A stretch of 64,000 nt of DNA, from the NCBI GenBank assembly GCA_902765215.1, contig CACWZA010000012.1, positions 1-64,000 of the forward strand, read 5' to 3'. Source of the stretch: an uncultured bacterium. Its GTDB lineage: Bacteria; Cyanobacteriota; Vampirovibrionia; Gastranaerophilales; Gastranaerophilaceae. Below the pieces are notes generated by a model that saw only the letters and a list, made by a program, of their open reading frames with translations, ran no database searches and was not told where the DNA came from. Shown in pieces: positions 6,892-16,189 of this stretch; position 1 is the first letter of the stretch, and each line of letters opens with the position of its first letter. Position numbers and translations under genes: made by a program.

Positions 6892-8963
6892 TGGCATCAG
6901 AAGGTAAACCGATAAGTGAAATTTCGCTGGCAATCTTTGTCATCATCCTTATTTTGATTTTACTTATGGAGATGCCTACTTGGGTTATCAACTTTTCAAT
7001 CTCACTGAATATTACTCTAGGGATTGTGCTATTAATGATATCTCTCTATATCCAGAAACCTCTTGAATTGGCAGCGTTTCCGACCATTATTCTTTTGGGT
7101 ACAATGTTCAGGCTTGTATTGTCTATTGCCTCAACCCGTCTTATTCTGGCAAAAGGTGAGGCGGGAGAAGTAATCGATGCTTTCGGACACTTCGTAACAG
7201 GGGGTAACATGATTGTAGGGGGTGTAATCTTCCTTATTATCACCGTTGTACAGTTCATGGTTATCACAAAGGGTGCTGAACGTATCGCCGAAGTATCTGC
7301 GCGTTTCGCGTTAGACGCTATGCCGGGTAAACAAATGACTATTGACGCCGACTTTAACGCGGGGTTGATTTCACCGGAAGAAGCGGTCAAAAAACGTGAA
7401 GACTTACAACGTGAATCAAGTTTATTCGGGTCTATGGATGGTGCGATGAAGTTCGTAAAAGGGGATACCTTAGCGGGTATCATTATTACGATTATCAATA
7501 TTGTAGGGGGCTTGATTATCGGTTGTTTGATGCAGCAAATGCCTGTAGCCGATGCGGTCAGCAAGTATACGATTTTGACAATCGGTGACGGTTTGTGTGC
7601 ACAGGTTCCGTCACTTCTTATGTCTATTGCAGCAGGTATCGTCATGACCCGTGCTTCAGCAGATGCGGCTTCTTTGGGTTCAGATTTGACTCAACAAATT
7701 ATGAACAAACCGTATTCACTGTTCTTCGCGTCAGCGTTTCTGTTTCTTATCACAATTACATCACCTATTACGGGTTTGCCGTTCCTTCCGTTCCTGTTAT
7801 TCTCAATAGGGCTTGCTGTTGCAGGTTTTTCCGTACTTATCAATGCGGACGTTCAATCTCAGTTGGGACAGCTTGAAAATGTAAGACAAAATATGCAGGA
7901 TCTTGTTAACCCTAACAAAATGTATGAACGACTTGGGGTTGATGTATTGAGTTTGCAGGTTGGTGCAGGTCTGCTTGTAATTGCCGATCCTGATCAGGAA
8001 GGTCAGCTGCTTGCTAAAATCGCGGCACTCCGTCAGAGAGTTACTGATGAACTCGGTTACATTATTCCGAATATTCGTATTATGGACTCGTCCGCTTTGG
8101 AATCTAACGAGTATATGATTTCTATTCGTGGTAATACTGTTGCCACGGGTTATGTATATCCGGGTAAATATATGGTTATTGCTGATCAGTGGGATGCTGT
8201 TCGTAAGAATGTTCCTGATGATGCAATTATTGCTGTTGACCCTACATATCAAACACAGGCTTACTGGGTTAGTGCGGAGGATGCACAGGCAACTAAACAG
8301 GTTACCGCAGTTGATGCGACAGATGTTTTGGTTACTCACTTACAGGAATGTGTACGTAAACACGTAGACGAAGTTATGACCAAAACAGATGTACTTAAAC
8401 TTATGGAACTTGTTCGTTCTCAAGACCCTACTCTTGTCAACGACTTAGTTCCTGCTATTATTTCAACTTCAGATTTGAGAAAGATTTTTGTTAACCTTAT
8501 CAGAGAAAAAGTTTCTATCAAAGATATTATATTCGTATTTGAACGGCTTTGTGACTATGCAAGATTTTCAAAAGAACCGGACATTTTGTCTGAACGATTG
8601 CGTGCTGCATTAGGTCGTCAGATCTGTCTTACAAATGTTCAGGAGGAAAATATTCTTTACGCACTTACACTTTCGCCTGAATGGGAAAAAGTACTTGATG
8701 ACAGCTGTCAGAGAACAGAGTTAGGTACAATGTTCCTTTTGAACCCTATGCAGGTTCAGGACTTGATTGAATCAACCGCTATGACTCTTATGCGTGCTCA
8801 CCAAAATATCGGCAAACAACCTGTTATCCTCTGTTCGCCTCGTATAAGACTGCCTTTGTTCCAGTTACTTGAACGGCATATTCCGACAATTGTTGTAATA
8901 TCTTATTCCGAACTTATTACGGATATTCGTGTTGAAGCGGTTGATACTATCGGTGAAGGGTAA
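6891..8963 (+). CDS. flhA: Flagellar biosynthesis protein FlhA
   Basis: FlhA is the nonameric export-gate component that docks substrates and chaperones at the base of the flagellum. The 690-aa product has about eight membrane helices in the first 320 residues, with the conserved cytoplasmic loop between helices 4 and 5 (VSARFALDAMPGKQMTIDAD), followed by a large cytoplasmic domain. The best start is GTG at 6891, overlapping the last base of the fliH stop; it gives the expected N-terminus. It is the last gene of the cluster; flhB, fliP, fliQ and fliR are not present in the window. Confidence 0.95.
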   Translation: MASEGKPISEISLAIFVIILILILLMEMPTWVINFSISLNITLGIVLLMISLYIQKPLELAAFPTIILLGTMFRLVLSIASTRLILAKGEAGEVIDAFGHFVTGGNMIVGGVIFLIITVVQFMVITKGAERIAEVSARFALDAMPGKQMTIDADFNAGLISPEEAVKKREDLQRESSLFGSMDGAMKFVKGDTLAGIIITIINIVGGLIIGCLMQQMPVADAVSKYTILTIGDGLCAQVPSLLMSIAAGIVMTRASADAASLGSDLTQQIMNKPYSLFFASAFLFLITITSPITGLPFLPFLLFSIGLAVAGFSVLINADVQSQLGQLENVRQNMQDLVNPNKMYERLGVDVLSLQVGAGLLVIADPDQEGQLLAKIAALRQRVTDELGYIIPNIRIMDSSALESNEYMISIRGNTVATGYVYPGKYMVIADQWDAVRKNVPDDAIIAVDPTYQTQAYWVSAEDAQATKQVTAVDATDVLVTHLQECVRKHVDEVMTKTDVLKLMELVRSQDPTLVNDLVPAIISTSDLRKIFVNLIREKVSIKDIIFVFERLCDYARFSKEPDILSERLRAALGRQICLTNVQEENILYALTLSPEWEKVLDDSCQRTELGTMFLLNPMQVQDLIESTAMTLMRAHQNIGKQPVILCSPRIRLPLFQLLERHIPTIVVISYSELITDIRVEAVDTIGEG

Positions 8964-8970
8964 TATTAAA

Positions 8971-9891
8971 TTATTCCCCTTTGAAGTCGTCTACAATTGC
9001 TCTCGGGCATGAATAAGATGTACCTTTTTTATTTCCAATACCGACATGCCAAAAACCTGTTGTCTGATTTTCTTCTATATCTTTTGTTGAATTATCAAAT
9101 TTTAATTTGTATCCGTTTGCTGTTTTCTTTAGCGGAATTATTCCGTTCTTCCATTTTTTAACAAGTGAATGATCTGTTGAGTAGTATGCTTTCTTTCCGT
9201 TTTTATCTAAAGCACCTACGGTTATTGAGTTATCTATCAGGGATAAAAGGTTAAAATTTTCTTTTCCGCTGTTGCCCGCTGCAACATATATTTTGGTTCC
9301 TCTTGCAGAGAGTGAGTCCATACAGTTTATGATTTCCGTAATCTCTTTAGCCTTGGTTTTTAAAAAGAAATAGTCTGTTGCTACCGTGTAATCGGGGTTG
9401 TTTATAAGGAAATTTTTTATTTTTCTTCTTTTAGATGCAACATTTTTTGGGGTAATTTCTTCCCCGACCATGTCAGACATATCTTCAAAAGTCATTTCTT
9501 TTCCGAGAGAAAGGTTTACGGCATCATATTTTTTACCCGCTCTCATTTCTTTGAAAAGTGGTGTTGTTACACTGTCTTTTATATGTTCATATTGTCCGAT
9601 AAAAATATCGGGAATACTTTTTTTATAAACATTTGCATTTGGCAGTCCGTCTTCTATTATTTTACTTGTAAGATATCCGTGGGGTATGTCACCTTTCATA
9701 TCTATATCAATATCAATATTGTTATCTTTAAAACAGTCAAGGACGAGGATATCTTTAGCAGGTTTTCCTTTGCTAACCTGTGATACAATTCTGTCTTCCA
9801 TAGGCTGAAGCGGGACAGAACAATGTTTTGGTGCGGTAACAACCAAAGTCCCGTATATGAATGTTCGTCTGAGTACTTTTCCTATCTTCAT
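8971..9891 (-). CDS. Subtilisin-family (S8) serine protease
   Basis: The catalytic triad of the S8 family is intact: Asp52 in ILVLDCF, His71 in PHGYLTSKI and Ser292 in GTSYSCPRA, with the oxyanion Asn207 in VAAGNSG. I place the start at the ATG at 9891, which has AAGGA upstream, giving 306 aa; a longer frame begins at 9969 but would start inside a dispersed repeat. There is no convincing signal peptide or inhibitor propeptide, though residues 8-20 (RTFIYGTLVVTAP) are hydrophobic. It is short for a subtilase. It lies 3' of the flagellar cluster on the opposite strand, seven bases from the flhA stop. Substrate unknown. Confidence 0.85.
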   Translation of the reverse strand: MKIGKVLRRTFIYGTLVVTAPKHCSVPLQPMEDRIVSQVSKGKPAKDILVLDCFKDNNIDIDIDMKGDIPHGYLTSKIIEDGLPNANVYKKSIPDIFIGQYEHIKDSVTTPLFKEMRAGKKYDAVNLSLGKEMTFEDMSDMVGEEITPKNVASKRRKIKNFLINNPDYTVATDYFFLKTKAKEITEIINCMDSLSARGTKIYVAAGNSGKENFNLLSLIDNSITVGALDKNGKKAYYSTDHSLVKKWKNGIIPLKKTANGYKLKFDNSTKDIEENQTTGFWHVGIGNKKGTSYSCPRAIVDDFKGE

Positions 9892-9940
9892 TTTAGAATA
9901 TCCTTGGTTATTATAACGGGTGTGAAAATATTTTTTGACA

Positions 9941-9997
9941 GGGGTAAATGGAAAATGTAACCTCTCCACGGTAGAGGGGTGTTTTTACATTTACCCC
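9941..9997. repeat. MITE-like GGGGTAAAT element E1
   Basis: The 57-bp element begins with GGGGTAAAT and ends with ATTTACCCC, with an inner hairpin ACCTCTCC...GTAGAGGGG. It is the shortest of four such elements (others near 19487-19616, 38128-38235 and 49508-49631). It overlaps the last codons of the membrane-protein gene at 9991-11013. Confidence 0.7.
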
Positions 9998-11013
9998 TTT
10001 CTTGCTTCCTGTTGTTTGTAGTATAGTGCAGAGATGTTATCAATCTGCGGGCCTACAAATTTGTGAACAATAAAGTTTTCAACAAATCTGTCTATCGGTT
10101 TTGCCATTACCGATAATGCAACAAGTCCGCCAATAGATTTGAGAATCCTGTTGTTGAACATTCTGCCCTTTTCCATCTTTCTTACAATATCGAAAGCGTG
10201 GCTTTGCTTTTCTTCAGCAGACATATCTTTTGTTATTTTTTGGAATTTATTAAAGGTTTTTTGAGAAATTCCGTCAGGGAGAACACCGTCAAGCAATTGT
10301 TGTCTTTCGTCAACAAGTCTGTCCGTTACGGAATTTGCATATTTTTTGATATTTTCGCTTGTCGGGTTTTTTATAAGCGGTTTTTTAAAAAGGTTCAGAA
10401 CAATTCTTACAGGGTTTCTGTTGTTTTTGTGGGTGTTTTTATGTTTCAGAATTTCGTCAATTTTTTCAGAAAGCGCCTCTTTGTAAGCATCTTTGTTTAC
10501 TTTTCCCGTTTCATCAAGATAATTTTTGTGTTCCCCTGATTTCATTGAATTGATAATTGTATCAGAAATCTGTTCTCTGCTGTTTATGGAAAGTCCTGTT
10601 TTGCCGTAGGCTGCTCCTAGGTTAACAAGTGACTGCCCTGCTTTGACGGCTAAGGTTGGGAGGAATACACTTGCAAGCAGTTGGGTAATAAACTGTTTTG
10701 AGGCCCTTCCTTTGCTTCTATCCTGATTTGAGAACTCATCCTGTCTGTATTTATCCGCAATATCTGCGCCTATATAACCTATTGCAGGCAGCCATGAAAG
10801 GTTTGCAAGCATAGGGCTTATAGGTCTTATTGCTTCCCCAAGCTCGTTTGTGTAACCTAATGCCCTTATCGGCATCTCTGCATAAATATCTTTTCTCTTT
10901 ATCGGGGTTACAACTTCTTCTTCACCCTTAAAAGAGGTTTTGTTTTGCAAATTTTTGAATCGGTATTCATTACTTCTGCTTATAGAATTTATATTTGCAA
11001 AATTATTAATCAA
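9991..11013 (-). CDS. Hypothetical membrane-associated protein with N-terminal FKG motif
   Basis: The protein (340 aa from TTG at 11013, five bases after AAGGGA; an earlier TTG at 11028 would add five residues) has an Asn/Ser-rich N-terminus ending in KTSFKGEEE, the signature shared with several unrelated proteins of this window. Hydrophobic stretches occur around residues 60-85 (ANLSWLPAIGYIGADIA), 108-130 (FITQLLASVFLPTLAVKAG) and near the C-terminus (SIGGLVALSVMAKP). The middle is charged and helical. It ends inside element E1. I do not recognise a family; membrane association is inferred from hydrophobicity only. Confidence 0.6.
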   Translation of the reverse strand: MINNFANINSISRSNEYRFKNLQNKTSFKGEEEVVTPIKRKDIYAEMPIRALGYTNELGEAIRPISPMLANLSWLPAIGYIGADIADKYRQDEFSNQDRSKGRASKQFITQLLASVFLPTLAVKAGQSLVNLGAAYGKTGLSINSREQISDTIINSMKSGEHKNYLDETGKVNKDAYKEALSEKIDEILKHKNTHKNNRNPVRIVLNLFKKPLIKNPTSENIKKYANSVTDRLVDERQQLLDGVLPDGISQKTFNKFQKITKDMSAEEKQSHAFDIVRKMEKGRMFNNRILKSIGGLVALSVMAKPIDRFVENFIVHKFVGPQIDNISALYYKQQEARKG

Positions 11014-11178
11014 CTTTATCCCTTTCAACCAATATTCATTTCCTGTTTAAAAAATTACTCTGAAAGATTTATTTTGCCTGCAGAAGGACAAAATATTTAC
11101 AAAACAGCCATATTTGTTACATAGGGGTAAATATATGATTTTATTATAGTTAAAATGGCGATTTAACTATATTTCCCC

Positions 11179-12180
11179 TTAGTACATTTTTACAAGTTCG
11201 CGGACTTTTGCAAGTGTCTTTTCGGCTTCAGTTCTTGCTTTATCAGAACCTGTTTTCAGAATATCTTTTACTTCGTCAAGGTGGGTTTCATAGTAATGGC
11301 GTTTTTCTCTGATTTCTGCCATTCGTTCATTGATTTTAGCCCCAAGTTCGCGTTTACACTGTGCACAACCGCGTAAACCCTGTTCACATTCGCTTCTTAT
11401 ATTTGCTATTTCTTCTTCCGAGCCGAAGATTTTCCAGTATTTGAAAGCAACTTCACATTCATCAGGATGTCCGAGGTCATCTTTTCTCAGTCTGCTTCTG
11501 TCTGTAATTGCAGTCATAACTTTTTTTGCAGTTACTTCATCTGTGTCGGAAATCTTGATGTCGTTGTTAAATGATTTACCCATTTTGTTTCCGTCTAAGC
11601 CGCAGATGAGTGAACAGTTGTTCAGTTTTGGCTGCGGTTCGTTGAAGAAATCTGTGTTATATACATTATTAAATCTTCTTGCAATATCTCTTGTAAGTTC
11701 AACGTGCGCAACCTGATCTATCCCGACAGGTACAAAATTGGCATTAAACATTAAAATATCAGAAGTCATCAAGACAGGATAACCCATAAGTCCGTAGCCG
11801 ATTTGGGTGTTCATACCTTCTTTTGACTTTAAGATTTTTGCCATATCTTTTAAGGTCGGGTCGCGTTCTACCCAGTTTTGCGGAGTAATCATACTCAAGT
11901 ACAAATGTAATTCCGCAATAGCAGGAACATGTGACTGTACATATATTGTTGATTTTTCAGGGTCGATACCTGATGCGAGCCAATCCATTGTGACATCAAG
12001 TACATTCTGTTTTAAATCGTCAGTTTTATCATATTTTGTAGTGAGAGCATGCCAGTCAGCAACAAAGAAAAAACATTCAAAATCTTTTTGTAACTGTACC
12101 CAATTATCAATAACACCAAGGTAATGACCTAAGTGAAGTTTCCCTGTGGGACGCATTCCTGATACTATTCTTTCTGCCAT
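11179..12180 (-). CDS. trpS: Tryptophanyl-tRNA synthetase
   Basis: This class I synthetase charges tRNA-Trp. The HIGH-type motif is GKLHLGHYLG (residues 13-22) and the KMSKS-type motif is NKMGKSFNN in the second half. At 333 aa it matches the bacterial TrpS length. GGAG lies a few bases upstream of ATG, and an extended -10 TGC-TATAAT (12202-12210, minus strand) provides its own promoter 41 nt after the upstream gene rimO. It is the ordinary single-copy form as far as can be seen. Confidence 0.96.
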   Translation of the reverse strand: MAERIVSGMRPTGKLHLGHYLGVIDNWVQLQKDFECFFFVADWHALTTKYDKTDDLKQNVLDVTMDWLASGIDPEKSTIYVQSHVPAIAELHLYLSMITPQNWVERDPTLKDMAKILKSKEGMNTQIGYGLMGYPVLMTSDILMFNANFVPVGIDQVAHVELTRDIARRFNNVYNTDFFNEPQPKLNNCSLICGLDGNKMGKSFNNDIKISDTDEVTAKKVMTAITDRSRLRKDDLGHPDECEVAFKYWKIFGSEEEIANIRSECEQGLRGCAQCKRELGAKINERMAEIREKRHYYETHLDEVKDILKTGSDKARTEAEKTLAKVRELVKMY

Positions 12181-12201
12181 AATTTGCTCTCCTTTGTATT
12201 G

Positions 12202-12223
12202 ATTATAGCATAAACAATAATTT
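12202..12223 (-). promoter_or_regulatory. trpS promoter with AAATTATTGTTTA box
   Basis: On the minus strand the 13-mer AAATTATTGTTTA is followed after two bases by an extended -10 element TGC-TATAAT, then by GGAG and the trpS ATG. The same 13-mer is found five more times in the window, two of them also just upstream of extended -10 elements. Confidence 0.6.
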
Positions 12224-13526
12224 AAATTTCCCCGATTAAATCGTACTCGTCACATCCTGTAATTTTGATATTTTCAATATCTCCGGGGATAAGTTGTTCG
12301 TCTGTTTTTATATAAACAACTCCGTCGACTTCGGGTGCATCATTTTGAGTTCTTGCAACTACATAACCATCATCTGTATAGTTCTCTATTATGCATGGCA
12401 GTGTTTTCCCGATAAAACTTTCGTTTATTTTTTTGGATATTCCCTGCTGAAGCTCCATCAGTTTTTTGTATCTTTCGTGCATAACCTTTTTGGTTATCTG
12501 CGGTTTCATAGAGTATGACGGAGTGCCTTTTTCTCTTGAATATTCAAATACTCCCATTTTGTTGAATTTCATATCTTTGACAAAATTATAAAGATGTTCA
12601 AATTCTTCTTCCGTTTCTCCCGGATATCCGACGATGAAGGCTGTTCTTATTGCAACATCAGGGACGCGTTTTCTTATATTTTCAATCATTGGTCTGTAAT
12701 CAAAAGCAGGTCTGTTCATTCTTTTGAGCATATCAGGGTGTGAATGTTGAAGCGGAATATCAACATATTTTACAACCTTATCGCAGTTAGCGATTGTATC
12801 AAGAAGTTCGTCTGTCATTTGGGTAGGGTACGCATACATAACCCTTATCCAGCCTAAACCTTCAATCTCGTTTAATTGTTTTAATAACTCTGATAACATA
12901 GGTTTTTTATACAAATCTATACCGTATCCTGTTGTGTCCTGTGCAATCAGAATGATTTCCGTTACCCCTTTTTTTACCAAATCTTTTGCTTCAGAGAGTA
13001 TGTCCTCAATCTTTCTTGAGTGATAATCCCCTCTTAAATACGGAATAATACAGTATCCGCATCTGTAATTACAGCCGTCTGCAATCTTTATATATGAACT
13101 TGAACCTACGGTTATTTGTTGTCGTTTGATGTTTTCAGGGTATATGTATTCAGGGGTTTTTGTTATTTCTTCTATATATTCCCCGTTGGTTTCTACTGAT
13201 TTTATAACGCTTATCAGTTTTGTAAAATCTGTTGTTCCGACAAGTGCCGATATTTCTGGAATTGCTTTTTTTAGTTCTTCGCCGTGTTTTTGAGCAAGAC
13301 AGCCTGCTATTATCACCTTTTTACCTTCATTTATCATTTCAAGAATAGAGTCAACTGATTCTTTTTCTGCATCGTGAATAAAAGAGCAGGTATTGATTAT
13401 TACAATAGGTGCATCTGTTTCATCAAGGGTTATTTCGTATCCGTTTTCGGACAGTAACCCGAGCATAAGTTCTGAGTCTACAAGATTTTTTGCACAACCG
13501 TGACTAATTAAAGCAATCTTTGTCAT
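12222..13526 (-). CDS. rimO: Ribosomal protein S12 methylthiotransferase RimO
   Basis: RimO is a radical-SAM enzyme that methylthiolates an aspartate of ribosomal protein S12. The N-terminal cluster cysteines are Cys11, Cys47 and Cys76; the radical-SAM motif is CNYRCGYC (Cys152, Cys156, Cys159); a TRAM domain closes the 434-aa protein. CIIPYLRGDYHSR after the motif is the RimO rather than MiaB pattern. On the minus strand TGC-TAAAAT (13533-13541) is followed by six bases and the ATG, with no Shine-Dalgarno sequence, so the mRNA is probably leaderless. trpS lies immediately downstream. Confidence 0.93.
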   Translation of the reverse strand: MTKIALISHGCAKNLVDSELMLGLLSENGYEITLDETDAPIVIINTCSFIHDAEKESVDSILEMINEGKKVIIAGCLAQKHGEELKKAIPEISALVGTTDFTKLISVIKSVETNGEYIEEITKTPEYIYPENIKRQQITVGSSSYIKIADGCNYRCGYCIIPYLRGDYHSRKIEDILSEAKDLVKKGVTEIILIAQDTTGYGIDLYKKPMLSELLKQLNEIEGLGWIRVMYAYPTQMTDELLDTIANCDKVVKYVDIPLQHSHPDMLKRMNRPAFDYRPMIENIRKRVPDVAIRTAFIVGYPGETEEEFEHLYNFVKDMKFNKMGVFEYSREKGTPSYSMKPQITKKVMHERYKKLMELQQGISKKINESFIGKTLPCIIENYTDDGYVVARTQNDAPEVDGVVYIKTDEQLIPGDIENIKITGCDEYDLIGEI

Positions 13527-13532
13527 AACTAT

Positions 13533-13541
13533 ATTTTAGCA
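13533..13541 (-). promoter_or_regulatory. Extended -10 of leaderless rimO
   Basis: TGC-TAAAAT ends six bases before the rimO ATG. No -35 match is visible at the usual distance, as expected for an extended -10 promoter. Confidence 0.6.
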
Positions 13542-13635
13542 CAGATAAGGGGTAATTATACATTTACCCCCCCCTATTGAGTAAGTTTGAAAAATGGGTT
13601 ATAATCATTAAAGTAAAGAATAAGAAGGAAGAATC

Positions 13636-14562
13636 ATGAGTGAGTTTAGCGTAAAATTCAGAGGTGTAAGAGGCAGTTATCCCGTTGCAAACAAGGATTT
13701 TTTGGAATACGGCGGTAATACTTCGTGTGTGGAAGTTAATGTCGGCGGACATTTGATTATTCTTGATGCCGGAACAGGCTTGATAGAGCTGGGTAACGAG
13801 CTTATGACAAAATATATTGAATCAGGTTCGACTATTACCGAAAGAACTCCTGTTCGTGCGACTATCCTTTTGAGCCATATTCATCAGGATCATATTTTGG
13901 GCATACCGTTTTTTAAACCAATGCATCTTGCTTCTACAAAACTCCATTTGTTTGGCGGAGTTGCTCAGGATGAAAAACTTGAAACAGAGCTTTCAAAATT
14001 ATTGTTTACGAAAACTTTTCCGCTTGATTTAGGCGACATAGCTGCGGAATTGAAAATACAGGATTTAAATGAAACTAATTATATTATTTTAAGACATGGC
14101 GAAGAACCTGTTTTAACAAGGGTTTACGACTTTTATTCTTCAGGATGCAGGGAAGATGATGTTGTTATTTCCTGTTATAAATCTTTTGCTCACCCTCAAA
14201 ACGGTGTCTATATTTATAAAATTACATATAAAGGTAAATCCGTAGTTTATGCTTCCGATAAGGAAAGTTACTCAGGCGGTGATAAAAAGCTGACCAAGTT
14301 TGCGAGAAACTGTAACCTGTTGATACACGATTCTCAGTACACAACGGAAGATTACCTGAGTTTATATACCCCGAAACAAGGGTTTGGCCATTCAACTTAT
14401 GAAATGGCACTTGATGCTAAAAAACAAATCGGAGCGGAAAAACTGGTATTTTTCCATTTTGATCCTTCTTATGATGATAATAAACTCAATGAACTAAATT
14501 CTGCCTATGGCAAGGAAGATGCTGTTATGGCGAAGGAAGGTTTGGAACTAAATATTTTATGA
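13636..14562 (+). CDS. Metallo-beta-lactamase-fold hydrolase
   Basis: The 308-aa protein has the zinc-binding HxHxDH motif in LLSHIHQDHILG, an N-terminal GVRGSYPVA and GGNTSCVEV as in the cyclic-nucleotide phosphodiesterase-like branch of the MBL fold, and later metal ligands in VYASDKES and LIHDSQY. It is probably cytosolic. A -10 element TATAAT and GAAGGA precede the ATG. The stop overlaps the start of the following TPR gene by four bases (ATGA), so the two are translationally coupled. The substrate cannot be read from the sequence; a phosphodiester is the best guess. Confidence 0.85.
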   Translation: MSEFSVKFRGVRGSYPVANKDFLEYGGNTSCVEVNVGGHLIILDAGTGLIELGNELMTKYIESGSTITERTPVRATILLSHIHQDHILGIPFFKPMHLASTKLHLFGGVAQDEKLETELSKLLFTKTFPLDLGDIAAELKIQDLNETNYIILRHGEEPVLTRVYDFYSSGCREDDVVISCYKSFAHPQNGVYIYKITYKGKSVVYASDKESYSGGDKKLTKFARNCNLLIHDSQYTTEDYLSLYTPKQGFGHSTYEMALDAKKQIGAEKLVFFHFDPSYDDNKLNELNSAYGKEDAVMAKEGLELNIL

Positions 14563-15131
14563 AAAAATTTGTAGTATTTTTATTATTTACCTCATTATTG
14601 GCGAGTGGTTATGCAAAACCCTATGTATCGGGTTCGTACCAGATAAACGCGTCTAAAAACGCAGTCTTGCATAACTCAATCGGCTTGCGGTATCTTGAAG
14701 AACATTGTTATTATGCTGCGGTGCAGGAGTTCAAAATAGCAATAAGTTTAAATCCGAATACCCAGTCAGCGTCTATTGCATACAATAATTTAGGCAGAAC
14801 TTATATGGAGCTCGGTTTTGCAGAGCAGGCGCAGGACTGTTTTGAACGCGCCATAAGTCTTTACGGACTTAACTTTGAGTATTATAAAAATCTGGCAAAT
14901 TGTTATGCAAAATTGGGTAAAGCAAAAGAAAAAATAGCCGTATACAGAGATGAATCTAACCCGTTGAACAAGGTTATGCTCGGGCTTTTGTATGTTATGT
15001 CGGGTGATAAACGGGCAGGCATGATTACTCTGGACTCTTTCTGTATGTCTGAGCCTGATTTAATCATAACTGGCGGGGTCAGAGAATATTTGCGTGATTT
15101 AACACTCCAGCAGCAGAAACAAGACAAATAG
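14559..15131 (+). CDS. Exported TPR-repeat protein
   Basis: The first 19 residues form a signal peptide (KKFVVFLLFTSLLASGYA, probable cleavage after Ala19). The mature part has two to three TPR helices pairs, for example AYNNLGRTYMELGFAEQAQD and YYKNLANCYAKLGKAKEK, ending in a short Gln/Lys tail. At 190 aa it is a small periplasmic or outer-membrane-facing scaffold. It overlaps the MBL-fold gene and converges on the ABC ATPase gene. Partner unknown. Confidence 0.8.
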   Translation: MKKFVVFLLFTSLLASGYAKPYVSGSYQINASKNAVLHNSIGLRYLEEHCYYAAVQEFKIAISLNPNTQSASIAYNNLGRTYMELGFAEQAQDCFERAISLYGLNFEYYKNLANCYAKLGKAKEKIAVYRDESNPLNKVMLGLLYVMSGDKRAGMITLDSFCMSEPDLIITGGVREYLRDLTLQQQKQDK

Positions 15132-15136
15132 TTTTG

Positions 15137-16189
15137 TTACATTAAAATGTTTTTGCCTGTTTCTTTGTCAAAGAAAAGCATATTATCAGGTGTCAGGGCA
15201 AGTTCGATAGTTTCGCCGATTTCATAATCAGGCGGTAGTTTTGCGGAGCATTTAGCCCCCTGTATATTGAAATACGCGATTTTTTCGCTTCCTAACATTT
15301 CGCTTATATCAACTTCCACATTGAATTTGGTTTCTCCAATAACCATATTTTCAGGTCTTATACCTATTGTGAAATTTGTTTTACCGTTCAGTCTTGAACG
15401 CAATTCATCGTTCACGGGAACGGTTATGCCGTTGAATTTTAGCCCTTCTTCGTCAAGAACTGCATCAATAAAATTCATTTGTCCGATAAATCCTGCAACA
15501 AAAGTGTTTGCAGGGTTTGAATAAATGTTTTTCGGAGTGTCAACCTGCTGGATAACACCTTTATCAAGTACAACGATTCTGTCACCCATTGTGAGTGCCT
15601 CTGTCTGGTCGTGGGTTACATAGATAAAAGTTGTATCAAGTTTTTTGTGTAATTTTTTGATTTCAGATCTCATTTGAACCCTGAGTTTTGCATCAAGGTT
15701 AGAAAGCGGTTCGTCCATTAAGAATACTTTCGGGTTTCTTACCATTGCACGTCCGAGTGCGACTCTTTGTCTTTGTCCGCCTGAAAGCTGTTTTGGTTTT
15801 CTGTCTAAATATTGGGTTAAGTCTAAAACTTCCGCTACTTCTTTTACCTTTTTGTCGATAGTCGCTTTATCAGTTTTTCTCATCTTCAGACCGAAAGCGA
15901 TGTTATCATATACGCTCATGTGCGGATAAAGTGCGTAACTCTGGAATACAAAAGCAATATCTCTGTCTTTTGGGTGAACATTGTTAACGACTTTATCCCC
16001 GATAGAAATTTCGCCTGCCGTTATATCTTCAAGTCCTGCAATCATTCTCAAAATAGTAGATTTGCCGCAGCCTGATGCTCCGACAAGAACAATAAATTCC
16101 TTGTCTGCTATTTCAAGGTTTATGTTGTTAATAATGATTTTTGTCTTGTCGTATGATTTACAAAGATTTTTAAGACTAACATTACTCAT
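15137..16189 (-). CDS. ABC transporter ATP-binding protein, MalK/UgpC/MsmX type
   Basis: It energises import by an ABC permease of the CUT1 sugar or glycerol-phosphate class. Walker A is GASGCGKST, the signature is LSGGQRQRVALGRA, Walker B is VFLMDEPLSNLDAKLR and the His-switch lies in YVTHDQTEA. The C-terminal 110 residues make the TOBE-type regulatory domain (GIRPENM). At 350 aa it is of family length. No permease or binding protein is nearby, so like MsmX it may serve several importers. Its start overlaps the upstream kinase-like gene by eight bases, which is unusual for a MalK gene. Confidence 0.92.
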   Translation of the reverse strand: MSNVSLKNLCKSYDKTKIIINNINLEIADKEFIVLVGASGCGKSTILRMIAGLEDITAGEISIGDKVVNNVHPKDRDIAFVFQSYALYPHMSVYDNIAFGLKMRKTDKATIDKKVKEVAEVLDLTQYLDRKPKQLSGGQRQRVALGRAMVRNPKVFLMDEPLSNLDAKLRVQMRSEIKKLHKKLDTTFIYVTHDQTEALTMGDRIVVLDKGVIQQVDTPKNIYSNPANTFVAGFIGQMNFIDAVLDEEGLKFNGITVPVNDELRSRLNGKTNFTIGIRPENMVIGETKFNVEVDISEMLGSEKIAYFNIQGAKCSAKLPPDYEIGETIELALTPDNMLFFDKETGKNILM

